Source of the DNA: Thalassia testudinum
Lineage: Eukaryota > Streptophyta > Magnoliopsida > Alismatales > Hydrocharitaceae
Assembly (NCBI GenBank): GCA_037157565.1
Contig: JAZHRO010000036.1
Coordinates: 17,348,501 to 17,412,500, forward strand
Direction: 5' to 3'
DNA: 64,000 bases
Each line of letters opens with the position of its first letter. Position 1 is the stretch's first letter. The position numbers and the translations under genes were made by a program. The notes beneath the pieces were generated by a model that saw only the letters and a program-made list of their open reading frames with translations, was not told where the DNA came from and searched no databases. Below, in pieces: positions 11,191 through 22,237 of this stretch.

Positions 11191-12558
11191 TCCTCTTCTT
11201 CTCTGGCCTTCCTGCCTTCTGAATCCGACTAAGTGTCGAAGCCAACCTTCTCAGAGCAGAAACCCCCCTTCCCCCGCACAACTCTCCTCTCTCTTTCTCT
11301 CTTTCTATTTCAGTCTCGTTCTCCCAGAGCCACAGCCGGTTGGGTAATCGGACCTAGCGCATACCCGGGTCTAGGCTTACCAGCATGCGGTGGTGAGCGA
11401 GGAGTGTAGGTCAGGCGGGTAGTCGGGTCGGCCAGGTCTGCAGGTGAGGTGTCGCAAACAAGTCCGAGTGAAGGGGGAGGAGGACCTCACCCTCAGTGTT
11501 TGGAGGTGAACAGCTATGTGCACTTTCGCAATTTATGCGGGTGCGGGTTCCTTTCCCTATCCGAGGTGGAACTAAATGTCCCACCTATCTTCTGCGCAAC
11601 ATAGTAGCAAGGTGCATGGCCAATTTGGCAAGGCTGCAGCTGCTGAAGCACCTATGTGAGGACTTGGATGCGTGCGGGCTTCAATTGCGCACAGCCTGGA
11701 GGTGTCCCCTAGGCGTATTAAGACCTAGAGCAACTTGAAGCTCGCTCGAAGCTCGACAGCAATGGTAGCTCTGACCTGCTACCTGAAATCAAGAACAGAG
11801 GCCTTATGGCCACATCAAAACACTTAGTAGGATCACCGTGGCACGGTGAATGTAACCATGGCAGTGGAGTGGAGCAAGGGTGGTCATGGTGGTCGGACGG
11901 TGATGGGAACAGTCGGTGAGAGTGGGTCTGTTTGAGGAGGTGTTTGGGTGGACGATGGAGCGAATGGAGTGAGGGGAAATGAGTCAGAAGGTGTGGTGGA
12001 GGTTGTAGGGTGGTTGGTGAGGTGGATGGAGGTTCATAGAGGTGGGAGCACCTCACCGGAGGAGTCTCTGGAGATGGAGGAGATGAGGGTGTTTTAGTAG
12101 CGTAGGTGGTCGATTTTGGGAAATAGAGAGAGGGGAAGAAAGTATGAGAGAGAGGGGACCTAAGAATCTACTCTAAGGGATGAAAGGGGAAAGGAATCCC
12201 ATGTCGGTGTGGTTGCCGGATGTGGGGAAGATGAACCTCCATAGGAGAGGCGGCGGTGAAGACGGGGAAGGAACGGCGACGGCTGGTATTGCTCGACGTG
12301 GAGGACGGTGGAGAAGATAAACCCGCCACTGGTTTTGTGGTTGGGTGACGAGGAAATTAGGGAGATACCACCGGAGCTTGCGAAGTGTTGTGGCCGGAGG
12401 GGAGAGAGGAATAAGGGGGATTCCAGCCCAAATTCAATATGAGGAGTATGGTTGGATCTAGGGCTTCTTAAATAGGTCTTCAGAGAAGGTTTTGTGCTTG
12501 GAAGCCAAGCTTCCAAGCAAGGAATGCTCATCGAAGAAGGAAGCTTTCAACAGACCCA

Positions 12559-12586
12559 AATCTCTCATGCGTTCGCATGAGAGATT
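12559..12586. repeat. Perfect 13-bp inverted repeat with 2-base loop
   Basis: aatctctcatgcg is followed by tt and then cgcatgagagatt: a perfect 13-bp stem within LTR F, downstream of its TATA-like box on the opposite side. In DNA or RNA it would form a very tight hairpin. Confidence 0.85.
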
Positions 12587-13411
12587 AGGAAAGATTTAGG
12601 GCATCTAACTGGGTTCATATTGTAGAGAATTAATTGATGAATCTCCCTTCCAATTTTGGAAGGGATTCCTCAATCAATCAGGGATAAAATCCAAGTTGAA
12701 GATCGTCGAAGTAGGTTTCCTCCGCGATAATGGTGGAGGGACCTAAATGTGAAGACGACAAAGAAGTTAGGGGGCTTGTCGCAAGGGTTTTTGAAAGTTA
12801 TGCGTAGAAATGTAATCAGACAGAACCTTTTTGCAAACTAGGTCAAGACAAGTTCTCCTTAGGTCCAAATTTTGGTACAAATCTAATTTGAGCCTAAGGA
12901 AACCAATGGTGAAGTTGAATTTTGGTTTTGACCATGTTTAATTGGGTAATTTATGCAAAAACCTAAATTAGGGCAAATATCTGTTTGAGACTCCATTTTA
13001 GGTCAAGATGGGTTTTGATGGTCAATTTGAAGGTACTAAACCCTAGAGATTATTTTTCCATGATTTTTGGAGGGTTAAGGTGAATTTTATCATAACTAGA
13101 ACCTTGTTTAATTAAGTGGGTGTATTTTTAGGGTTTCAAAAGTCATTTAATTCTCAAAATACACATAAACCCTTTTCTGTCTGATATAACCAACTTGTTA
13201 TCTTATTAAGATCATTTGACTTTTATACAGCCCTTGATAAAACCTATGGTTGTACTACATTGGTAAAATTATAGTTTTAACCCTAGTTTCTTATTTTTCT
13301 CTCAGAATGGTTATGCAATGAATTATGACCTTTAGTTGGTTATGTAGGAGCATTTATTGACTTCATTGGGTCAAAATGAGCTAGTTAGGGCTCATGATGG
13401 TGTTCTCATCA

Positions 13412-13563
13412 GCAGTAATGTAAATCCTGGCCAAAAAATCCCAAAGCAAAAATATATCAGTGAAAGCTAACCTCGGTGGATTAGGTCGTATCCACAGGGA
13501 GGAACAAATGCAACAAATTCACAATTACCTTCCCACTATATTATCCCAATCATGTGTAGGATT
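13412..13563 (-). other. Short flank between elements F and D
   Basis: About 150 bases resembling the reverse complement of an LTR U5 (minus strand CCTCCCTGTGGATACGACC). It is the left target flank of element D; the right flank resumes at 46756. No gene. Confidence 0.45.
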
Positions 13564-15702
13564 GATAAGAGACTTATCATGGCTCCTAATTATCTATAAT
13601 TAACTAGTTCCCCTAGTTAATTAGCTAAGAATATACTTAATACAGGGTTAATTATGTTATAGGGGTTAAATTACTAAGGACCTCTAAAATAGTTAAAAAT
13701 GCTAAATTAAATACCAATTAATCTTAATAATAATTTAATTAATAAATTGGACTCAATTAATAACCATTTAGCTAGTTATTTAATATTTAAACTAACTTAA
13801 TTAATATTAAGACCTATGTAAATAACCTATTTAAATTAATCACTTAAATAAATATAGCTAAAATGGGAAAAAATGTAATACCAAGGCATAAATATAATAT
13901 TTACCTAATTTATAATTATATATAAAAAGTTGAAAAAGAAATAAATTAAAATAAGTCTTAAAACTCACTGTTTACATTTAAGTCCTTAATTTCCATTCCA
14001 ATTGTGTCCTTTCATAACAATCTAGTCCTTTACTTTTTATTACAAAAAGGCCTCTACATACACAGCCTTCTTCTTCCTCAGCTATGGACGGCCGAGGAGG
14101 TCCAGTGACCATACCTCTCGATCACCTCCTATCCATCGTAAGAACTCCTCCACTATTGCCGCCATCCTTCCGCTCACCTCCACCTTCACATCCGACGGTC
14201 TGGATGACCTCCTAATTCTATTTTTCCTAGGAGAATAAGCTCACCGGCGTCAGAGATGATGCTGGTGAGTTAAGATGTACCTAGCTGTGAAACCGTCCAG
14301 GTTCAGCCACCTACCTCTCCACCACCACCTATAAATAGCCATGGCCACCTCCGATTTCAAGGGTTGGCTCCCTGTTCCTCTTCCCCACACTGAGCATGAC
14401 AATAGGCTATTCTTCTCTTCCGGAGACCCATTTCCACCTCTTCGAAGCACCTCTACTGGAGGACCTTGTCGCTTCTCATTTGTTCTTCCTCCATGAGTCG
14501 TGACAGGGCTCCTGCATGCCCCAACTCCCTCTCTACTTCGCTTTAGGCCTAGCCAGAGTTTGATCCGACTTCATCGGATTTCTTCCTCCATTACACACCA
14601 TTGACGAAGTTCCCCTTATCCCCTTCATCCAGGTAATCGTAGATTAGCCTAGAATTTAGTGTAGGTTAGTTTAAGCTAACTAATTAGTTCATTAGTGTAG
14701 TGTAATACTTAGTTTCCACTTCATCTTCCACATCTCCGGCGAGCTAATTCCAACTTGCTGGACCTTATGTCACTGATCTAATCAATTGTACACCATCTCT
14801 ATCCCTTCATGAATCCATTCCACCCTCTTCCTCATTTAATTAGCCAGCTTATATGCCTACTACCATGTCACCTCCACCGGAGACCTCCGCTGTTCATGAC
14901 GAAGGTCCACAGTGTAGACCATGACCATAAGGGGCCCTCCATCACCTTTTCATGACTACAAGGCCCCGATCCACCTCTTAATTAGCTTAATTAACACCTA
15001 CACAGTAAACGCCTAAACCACTTCAACCTCCTGAGCTCGTTGTCAATGGCGGCTCATGAGGAGTTTTTGCACCTAATCAAGCACTCCTACATCATCGCCA
15101 GACTCTAACCATTTCCCCATACTCAATTGAGTGAGGGAATGGTCCTTGAGTTCAGATGAACTCAAGAAATAAATTTACTAAATCTTGAATTAATCTGTAT
15201 ATCTGATCTTAAATTTGTTTAATTAATGTGCTCCTGAGGCTCCTTAGAACCTTAGAAATCAATTGAAATCGTTTCTGATCAATTTCATGGAGATTATAAC
15301 TTCAACGTATTAAATCGGAGTTCACCAGAGCTTCGATGAGCTCCGACAAACCTATATTGAGCCTCAACCTTTGAAACTTTCTCTGAAGCTCCAGATCACT
15401 TCCTTGTAATCTCAGGATCATGGGACATCAATTAGATTTGAGTTTTAAGAGTTCTCTATTGAATTCTATCTTCTCCAACTTTGGAGGAGTTGGAGAAGCT
15501 CAATCACTGATGTTTAGTGCTTAGAAATAGGTTCCTAAGAATAATTAGACCGTAGAGAACCTATTCTAGGTTTCAGATGGATCTTAGAGCTTTTAAATTC
15601 TCTTATCGAACAAACTCACTTTAGATCCCAGGCGATGAGTCAGGACCCACCTTTAGAGTCATCAAAACCCTATTCTGAGATATGGAATCGCTTCCTAAGG
15701 TT
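13564..15702 (+). mobile_element. 5' LTR of element D, 3'-truncated
   Basis: Co-linear with 16224-17525 plus 43977-44836 up to cttcctaaggtt, then abruptly different. About 1.9 kb of LTR is missing along with the PBS and nearly all of the interior. This suggests one deletion from within the 5' LTR to near the 3' end of the internal region. Confidence 0.8.
14329..14338 (+). promoter_or_regulatory. TATA box of D 5' LTR
   Basis: ctataaatag within accacctataaatagccatgg; identical core at 17006 in the 3' LTR. Confidence 0.7.
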
Positions 15703-16223
15703 GGTATAGGGATTTTACTCTTCTCTAAATTTGGTTAATAAAAGGTGTCTAGTTAATTTGCAAAAGCTAGGTTGGTAAAAATCAAATTTCATAAGCTTAA
15801 TGATTAACCTATGACTATTGAATTTTTGAGTTGGAATTTAAATTCCAGTCTTCAAGTTTTGTTTCCTTATTCATCTTGACCTCTCTTATTTTAGAGTTTC
15901 GAGTGGATACAGAGAATAAATAGGTTTTCAATGTTCTGATTTGAATGAAATTCCAGTCAAAATTTTATTTTTACGAGTATGTATTTCTGAAAGGTATTTA
16001 GGGTTTTGGAGTCCATCATAAGTAGATTCCCACTAATGCTCTATCTATTTATGTATATTTATTTTAAATATAAAAAATAGAAAAATGTGAATATTAAAAA
16101 TTTTCTGACCTAAGTATTCCTCTATTGTAGAATTATTTATAATAATTTAATCATCTTAGTGCTTAAATCATCATATTTATTGCTGAATTTTTCTAGGGCC
16201 TAGCAAAACTTGGCTTAGGGGTA
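15703..16223 (+). mobile_element. Residual 3' internal region and polypurine tract of D
   Basis: About 520 bases with no counterpart in either LTR copy. They end in gcaaaacttggcttaggggt directly before the 3' LTR start at 16224, in the position of a polypurine tract. AT-rich and non-coding. Confidence 0.65.
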
Positions 16224-17525
16224 TGATGAGAGACTCATCATGGCTCCTAATTATCTATAATTAACTAGTTTCCCTAGTTAATTAGCCAAGAATATACTTA
16301 ATACAGGGTTAATATGTTATAGGGGTTAAATTACCAAGGACCTTTAAAATAAATTAAAAATGCTAAATTAAATACCAATTAATCTTAATAATAATTTAAT
16401 TAATAAATTGGACTCAATTAATAACCATTTAGCTGATTATTTAATATTTAAACTAACTTAATTAATATTAAGAACTAAGTATGTAATTAAACAATTTAAA
16501 TTAATCACTTAAATAAATATAGCTAAAATGGGCAAAAACGTAATTCCAAGGCACAAATATAATATTTACCTAATTTATAATTATATAAAAAGTTGAAAAA
16601 GAAATAAATTAAAATAAGCTTTAAAACTCACTGTTTACGTTTAAATCCTTAATTTCCATTCTAATTGAGTCCTTTCATAACAATCTGGTCCTTCACTTTT
16701 TATTACAAAAAGTCCCCTACGTACACAGCCTTCTTCTTCATTTCTTCTTCGTCCTTAGCTACATACGGTCGAGGAGGTCCAGTGACCATACCTCTCGATC
16801 ACCTCCTATCCATCATCAAAACTCCTTCGTCATTGTCACCATCCTTCCGCTCACCTCCACCTTCACATCCGACGGTTCGGATGAGCTCCTAATCCTATTT
16901 TCCCTAAGCAAAGAAGCTCACCAATGTTGGAGATGATGCCGATGAGTTAGGATGTACCTAGCTGTGAAACCGTCCAGGTTCAGCCTCCTACCTCTCTGCC
17001 ACCACCTATAAATAGACATGGCCACCTCCGATTTCAGGGGTCGGCTCCCTATCCCTCTTCCCTACACAGAGCATGACAATAGGCTATTCTTCTCTTATGG
17101 TGACCCATTTCCACCTCTTCGGTGCACCTCCACTAGAGGAGCTTGTCGCTTCTCATCTATTCTTTCTCCCAAGAGTCATGATAGGGCTCCTACATGCCCC
17201 ACCTCCCTCTCTACTTCCCTTCAGACCTTGCCGAAGTTTGATCCGACTTCGTCGTATTTCTTCCTCTGTTATGCACCATCAACGGAGTTCCCCTTATCCC
17301 CTTCGTCTAGGTAATCATAGATTAGCCTAGAATTTAGTGTAGGTTAGTTTAAGCTAGCTAATTAGTTCATTAGTGTAGTGTAATACCTAGTTTCCACTTC
17401 ATCTTCCATAGCTCCAACGAGCTAATTCTGGCTCGCCAGACCTTATTTCACTGCTCTAATCAACTATACACCTTCTCTATCCCTTCACAAATCCATTCCA
17501 CCTTCTTCCCCATTTAATTAGTCAG
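16224..17525 (+). mobile_element. 3' LTR of element D, first part
   Basis: Starts TGATGAGAGACTCATCA and is co-linear with 13564-14840. It is interrupted after cccatttaattagtcag by element B and resumes at 43982. Bases 17521-17525 (gtcag) are the left target duplication of B. Confidence 0.85.
17006..17015 (+). promoter_or_regulatory. TATA box of D 3' LTR
   Basis: ctataaatag at the position equivalent to 14329 in the 5' LTR. Confidence 0.7.
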
Positions 17526-18593
17526 TGATGTAAACACATTTATATCACATAAACCGTCTATTTTTGCATGTTCTTAGAAAAGAATTGCATCATATGTTAT
17601 AAATATTGCATAACTTACATCATCTTGCATTCAGGTTAGGTTGTATAAAGTTTAGGTTAATTTTTCCTTTTTGTGGTCAAGTAACAGGGCAACATTTAAT
17701 CGGGGCCTTGGATTGAAGATACAATCGTATGGATCTGATTAGGGCAACAATAGGAGATCAACAACTCCAAGATTGCCCTGATCGGACTTCCGTAGCATCA
17801 AATGTAGTCCAAGAAAGTTTAGAGGTCAAGGGGCCAGGATGGTGTGGATCTGTACATCATATGTCAAATCCGACCGCACGGATGGGTTCAGATCGACAAT
17901 CGTAGCCCAACGACGTGAAAATCGATCCAATCTGACATCCGTGGCACCATCTACAATTCACAGACGATGAACGACCATGATGGCGCCACGTGGCACCATC
18001 ACAGCCACCCAAACCGGCCACAGCACCTTTTCTCAACCGTTGAAGGTGCGGGAGAGGCAAGATCTAAGCCGTTGGATCTTGATACAACGGCCATGGGCGT
18101 GCGTGCTTAAAACTTAAGTGAGACAAAGTGGCAACCATAGTGCATTGGTCGCGGACATGCTCGCGAAGCTGAAGGCACGGGTTCAAGCCTCATTGAGGGC
18201 TCAAATTGAGCGCAAGCGCTGGTGCGGCCGATTGCGGTCGTTGGATGAAGCGTGACCAACGCAGATGTAAGCGACGTGGTTGTACGAGATGCGAGGAGCA
18301 CGAATGCACGATCAGATGCACGGGAGGTGCGATTTGTGAAGGTGCACGATCGCGTGTTCTGGGTCGTCGATCCTTCATCTAAAGGTGAAGAATGGGCACA
18401 CGCATCTTAAGCCGTCCAATCGAAAAATTGCTTGGACATGCACGTGCATTGAACGCACGAGATGAAGAAGAGGCACACGCGAGTGGCACCTATGCCCACA
18501 TTCAAGGGCTTTAGTGAGGTTTAAATTCATCACTAAAAGCCCTGAATTAATGTTTTATGCATGAAATGACCTTTTTTCCCATTCAAACTTCAC

Positions 18594-18603
18594 CTATAAA
18601 TAG
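18594..18603 (+). promoter_or_regulatory. TATA box of B 5' LTR
   Basis: ctataaatag in cacctataaatagctctacg, conserved exactly in the 3' LTR at 43281-43290. Confidence 0.75.
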
Positions 18604-18935
18604 CTCTACGACCCTTACACTTTCTTCATCCCTTCCTCTCTTATCTCACCCCCTCCAAAGCTTTAAGAGCTTGTCCCAAACCTGGGATGCTCCATTAGAG
18701 TTAAAAATATAATTTTTCCACCTTCTCACCTCCTTCGTGGAGCATCCCGTAGTGGTCCTTTCACCTCCATTTGGGAAGTGGATCCCGCTACGATGTCGTC
18801 TTGCCCCGTTCTCCATCGTCCTTCATCATTTCCTTCGTCTCGCATCTCACCACCTTCGTCCGGGTGCTCCATCGTTGTGGCTCGTCCTCCAAGCAACCAT
18901 TAAGGAGGATAACTTCTCACCACCTTCTTTTACCG

Positions 18936-18998
18936 CTTTCTAGTGTAAATTTCCCACTTTCTAGTGTAGATTTCCTGCTTTCTAGTGTAACAAGTAGT
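18936..18998 (+). repeat. Three 21-bp tandem repeats in R-U5 of LTR B
   Basis: Units start ctttctagtgtaaatttccc, ctttctagtgtagatttcct and ctttctagtgtaacaagtag. A related array is at 43582-43640 in the 3' LTR. LTR C has a longer version on the minus strand, so the array predates the split of B and C. Confidence 0.8.
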
Positions 18999-19322
18999 TG
19001 TAATGAACATTGCTCTTTGGTAATGAGATCCATGTTTATTCTATCTCTATTTTCCCTTTATTTGTAATATTCTCTCTCTTTCTTCTATTATTTATTGTTC
19101 AAGTAGATAGCTAGTTTAGATTCAATTCGACTAGCTAATTTGCTTTGTGACAATTAAACAAATGCGATTTTTAATCAAATGTCTGCCTTCCTATGTTCGA
19201 CCCGAAATTCCTTTAGAGTTTCGGTAAAATTTATCTATTAACAATTTTCTCACAAATCAAACTACGACGGCGAGTTTTCAAAAATCAAATCCCGTTTGTG
19301 CAGATTTTCCGCTTTAACATTT

Positions 19323-19376
19323 TGGAGCCGTTGCCGGGGAATTTCCACTTCAACATTTTGGCGCCGTTGCTGGGGA
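19323..19376 (+). promoter_or_regulatory. Tandem duplicated primer binding site of element B
   Basis: Two PBS-like sequences 36 bases apart: TGGAGCCGTTGCCGGGGA (19323-19340) and TGGCGCCGTTGCTGGGGA (19359-19376). Each is preceded by aacatttt. Each differs by one base from TGGCGCCGTTGCCGGGGA, which I recall as complementary to the 3' end of plant tRNA-Asp. The preceding aaca repeats the last bases of the LTR, so the LTR end-PBS junction itself is duplicated. Confidence 0.85.
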
Positions 19377-19511
19377 GGTGATGCTCTTTGAATTTTCGTG
19401 TTTTCTCACCCTACTTATCTTTTACCTCACTTCTCTACTTATTGTGATTGCAGGTACTCTCTCAAGATAGGCAAAAGTGGTAGATTGGAGTAAAGTGCTG
19501 TTGAAGGGTCT

Positions 19512-20507
19512 GTAAGTTCACCCCCACCTCTCACCCACTAGTTTTCATTCCACCACGTAATAACATAAACAAAAATCAACCTAGGTGTTCTTATAAACTC
19601 TAAGGTTAGTTTTTGATTGTTTGTTTGTCACCTCTACCCACCTCACCCTCCACATATAAAAGAAAAATTAAAAAAATCTCACAGAGGTACACAACCTCTT
19701 CTGATTTTTAAACTCAACCGGTAAACCGATCTTTGGAACCAGCACACACACCGAAACACATAATCGAGTAGAAATCAGATTAGGTAATCACTTGTGTGCC
19801 TAACTAAGTGGTGCATCAGGCCAATTGTTTGAGTTGTTTAGGCCTTACCACTTCAACTAAAAACAACTCATCAAGTAGCTGCCACATAGGTTCAACTTTT
19901 AGGGATTTACCAGGCACTCCACATTTCTTTTAAGATTTAAAGGAAAACATCTTCACCTGTGCTTTCAAAACTTGGTGTGCCAACTGAACTTGATTGAATA
20001 CACTTAAAGTTGAATCCTAAAAGCTACTAAGCAAGATGTAAACCCTAAAATTCACCGCATCAAAAAAATAATCTTGCTTGAAAACCATTGGTTGTGCACG
20101 CACACACATATCAATCAATCATTAAGGGCACAACCCAAATAAAGGACCCATCACATTCCAAAGCACATTCAAACCTAACCCTAATTAAAACAGAGTAGAT
20201 GTTGGCCTTAAGGATTGGACTCACTCTTCGGAGCCCAGACCGAGATTATTTTCGATTAGTCTATTTCTACTGTTTAATTTGATGTCTAGCTAGGGGAGTA
20301 GAATCAAACGATCATGGCTGGGGGGTTCACTAGGAACCGGAGGTGCAAGCCAAAGGGAGAACCTTCTTCCCAGTCCCTCCCTCTAACTGGTTAGATTGAC
20401 TAGAAAGAAGTAGATTAAATCATTTCTTTATCTCAAGAAGGGTTCTGGGAGTCTATAGGTCTTTAGGCTAGCCCACTTAAGGACAGGTTTGATTGTTTGT
20501 ATTACAG
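19512..20507 (+). other. Putative leader intron of element B
   Basis: A strong donor (tct|GTAAGTTC at 19512) and an acceptor (ttgtttgtattacag|g ending at 20507) bound 996 bases of the leader. Element C has the same donor and a matching acceptor 1035 bases apart in homologous sequence. The acceptor lies 29 bases upstream of the ORF ATG once the solo LTR is removed. Splicing is inferred, not shown. Confidence 0.5.
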
Positions 20508-20920
20508 GGTGTTGGTGCTAGAGCACCACGATCATTTATTTTGATGATAACAAAACACGTGTTATTTAACATTTGCAATTTGAGTCCTAGATTTCAGGTC
20601 AATTGCAAATGTAGACGTGCTTAAACGGAGTTCGAGCTCGCATCCAGGACGGATTGGAGGAGCTTGACGGAAAACAGAGGAGGTTCGCGTGGAGCGACAG
20701 ATTGAAGATAGAAGACAATAAGAATAGGATAGATTCTTTTTAATCCTTTCTTGTATCTCTTGTCTTTATTTTCTTGCTCTTTTTATTTTTCTTAGAATAT
20801 TATGTTAAAGAGCCTCAAAGTACCCTAACAGTAGTCCTAGGAACACCTGCACAACCCTATGATACTAAGGTTTTCTGTAGAACACTTAGAAAACCAATAT
20901 AGGGTTCAAACAACACTTCC

Positions 20921-21443
20921 AGACGTCTAATTCTAAAATCAGTAAGATGTCTGATTGTTGTTTTAGACGTCTGATATCTGTTAGGCTGGACATAGCTAGT
21001 TCTGTCTGATGAAATCAGACGTCTAGATCTTATACCAGACGTCTTAGCAGACGTCTGATGGACTTGCCAGACGTCCAGATAGTGGACCGTTGGCTAGCTT
21101 AGCAGGCACTCAAGAATATGACCGTTAGAGCCTTATCAGATGTCCTTAGGCCTTTCTAGACGTCTGATAATTGACCATTTTGCCTCGGCTGACCCAAAAT
21201 CTCTTCTCAGAGATTTTCTAGTCGTTGCAACGTTTGGAAAATCCATTCCCACAGTAAAAGTAGGTTTCCAGACGTCCAGACATAGTGCCAGACGTCCTAT
21301 ATGTCGTCTGATTGACTTGCACAAGAACCCTGTTTAGATCTAATTCAAGTCAGGGAGAGACCCGCCCAAAATCAGACGTCTAACCTTGAAATCAGACGTC
21401 TTAAAGTGAACTTCCAGACGTCTGATGCCAGAATTAGACGTCT
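20921..21443 (+). repeat. Cluster of AGACGTCT palindromes in U3 of solo LTR I
   Basis: Ten exact AGACGTCT sites start at 20921, 20965, 21017, 21037, 21049, 21158, 21374, 21394, 21416 and 21436. Three further GACGTCC variants are at about 21070, 21271 and 21291. The GACGTC core is the C-box/hybrid ACGT element bound by plant bZIP factors (established knowledge). All lie upstream of the TATA box at 21555, so an enhancer role is plausible. Confidence 0.85.
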
Positions 21444-21554
21444 GATAAGCCTGTCAGAACAATGATTGTTCCTGATTTCGGGCTGATTCACTTGGGCTTT
21501 GTACCCAACGGCTATGGAAGCTTTTCTAAGCCTTCCAAAGCCTTCCTAAGGCCT

Positions 21555-21564
21555 CTATAAATAG
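21555..21564 (+). promoter_or_regulatory. TATA box of solo LTR I
   Basis: ctataaatag in gcctctataaatagagggga, about 110 bases downstream of the last AGACGTCT palindrome. Confidence 0.75.
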
Positions 21565-22237
21565 AGGGGAGCCTTTACACACTTAGATACACATATACAC
21601 ACTTGGATACACTTAGCTACACACTTTCACACTCTTTTGTGTCCAGAAAAGATCTTGCTCTCTAAGCTCAAGTTCTACATCTTGAGAGCATCAAGCCTTC
21701 GCGCACCCGCTCTCCCGCCATTGTTCACGAGAGTGACATTGCGCCGTTGTGTGGCTCACGCACCCGCGTCATCATCGACGCACTCCTTGCAAAGGGGAGT
21801 TTCCTAATTCCTATAGAAGCTTAGGTTTATTACTTTGTTGGCTCTATAGGTTTGTTGTTTATTTTATCTTTGTTATTTAGTTGGGTATTCGCTTTGCGAA
21901 TTCCCGTCTCCTTCGTGGGACAAAATCCTTCTCGTGGAGAGAAGGGGTTGAGGAACGCTACCCTCGTACTTGTAGCGTGGTTGTACTGAGGTTGAATCAC
22001 CCTCGTTTTAAAGTGATTCGGTTAGTGGATTTGATCAACTAGGTTGATCGGAAAATCCTAACTCGAGAGGGTTAGGTGGTGGTTTTCACCCGATTTGGGT
22101 TTCCACCTAAAAATCTTTGTGTACTTTGTGTGGTTGTCTATTCTGTGATATTGCTTTATATTTTATTTCCGCATTTATTACGTCACCCCTCCAAGTAGGA
22201 AACCTTCACAGGGTACCTTTCTTCCTTCAGTTCTGTC

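Larger units (their letters stand above)
10538..13411 (-). mobile_element. 5' LTR of element F
   Basis: On the minus strand it starts at 13411 with TGATGAGAACACCATCA (5-bp terminal stem) and ends near 10538 just before the PBS, about 2.87 kb. The end contains CCCTATGTTCGACC, the U5 tract also found in LTR B (19192 onward). A TATA-like CTATTTAAG (minus strand, about 12464-12475) precedes a GC-richer transcribed part. The long minus-strand frames at 11718-12531 are read as non-coding LTR sequence. The right flank is gcagt; I did not find the matching left copy. Confidence 0.65.
17526..19319 (+). mobile_element. 5' LTR of element B
   Basis: Starts TGATGTAAACACATTTATAT and ends ..GCTTTAACA just before the PBS. 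The start can fold into a 9-bp stem with one G-T pair. U3 carries ggatctgattagggcaac and the paired ATCCAACGG motif; a TATA box lies at 18594. R-U5 carries three 21-bp repeats and the tract cctatgttcgacccg. The copy at 42204-43976 is co-linear with small differences throughout. Confidence 0.9.
20510..22208 (+). mobile_element. Solo LTR I, Copia-like
   Basis: A 1699-base unit with TG..CA ends (TGTTGGTGCTAGAGC ... AACCTTCA) and a perfect 5-bp duplication CAGGG (20505-20509 and 22209-22213). The start contains ttttgatgataacaaaac and the end holds ttccgcatttattacgtcac, features I associate with Copia (SIRE/Maximus-type) LTRs. No PBS, polypurine tract or coding region accompanies it, so it is a solo LTR left by recombination. 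It sits in the 5' leader of B, directly at the intron acceptor. Confidence 0.9.

Noticed and set aside
11718..12531. Minus-strand frames of 112 and 123 codons
   Set aside because: They lie in the GC-richer transcribed part of LTR F, have Pro/Ser/His-rich low-complexity composition and no recognisable domain.
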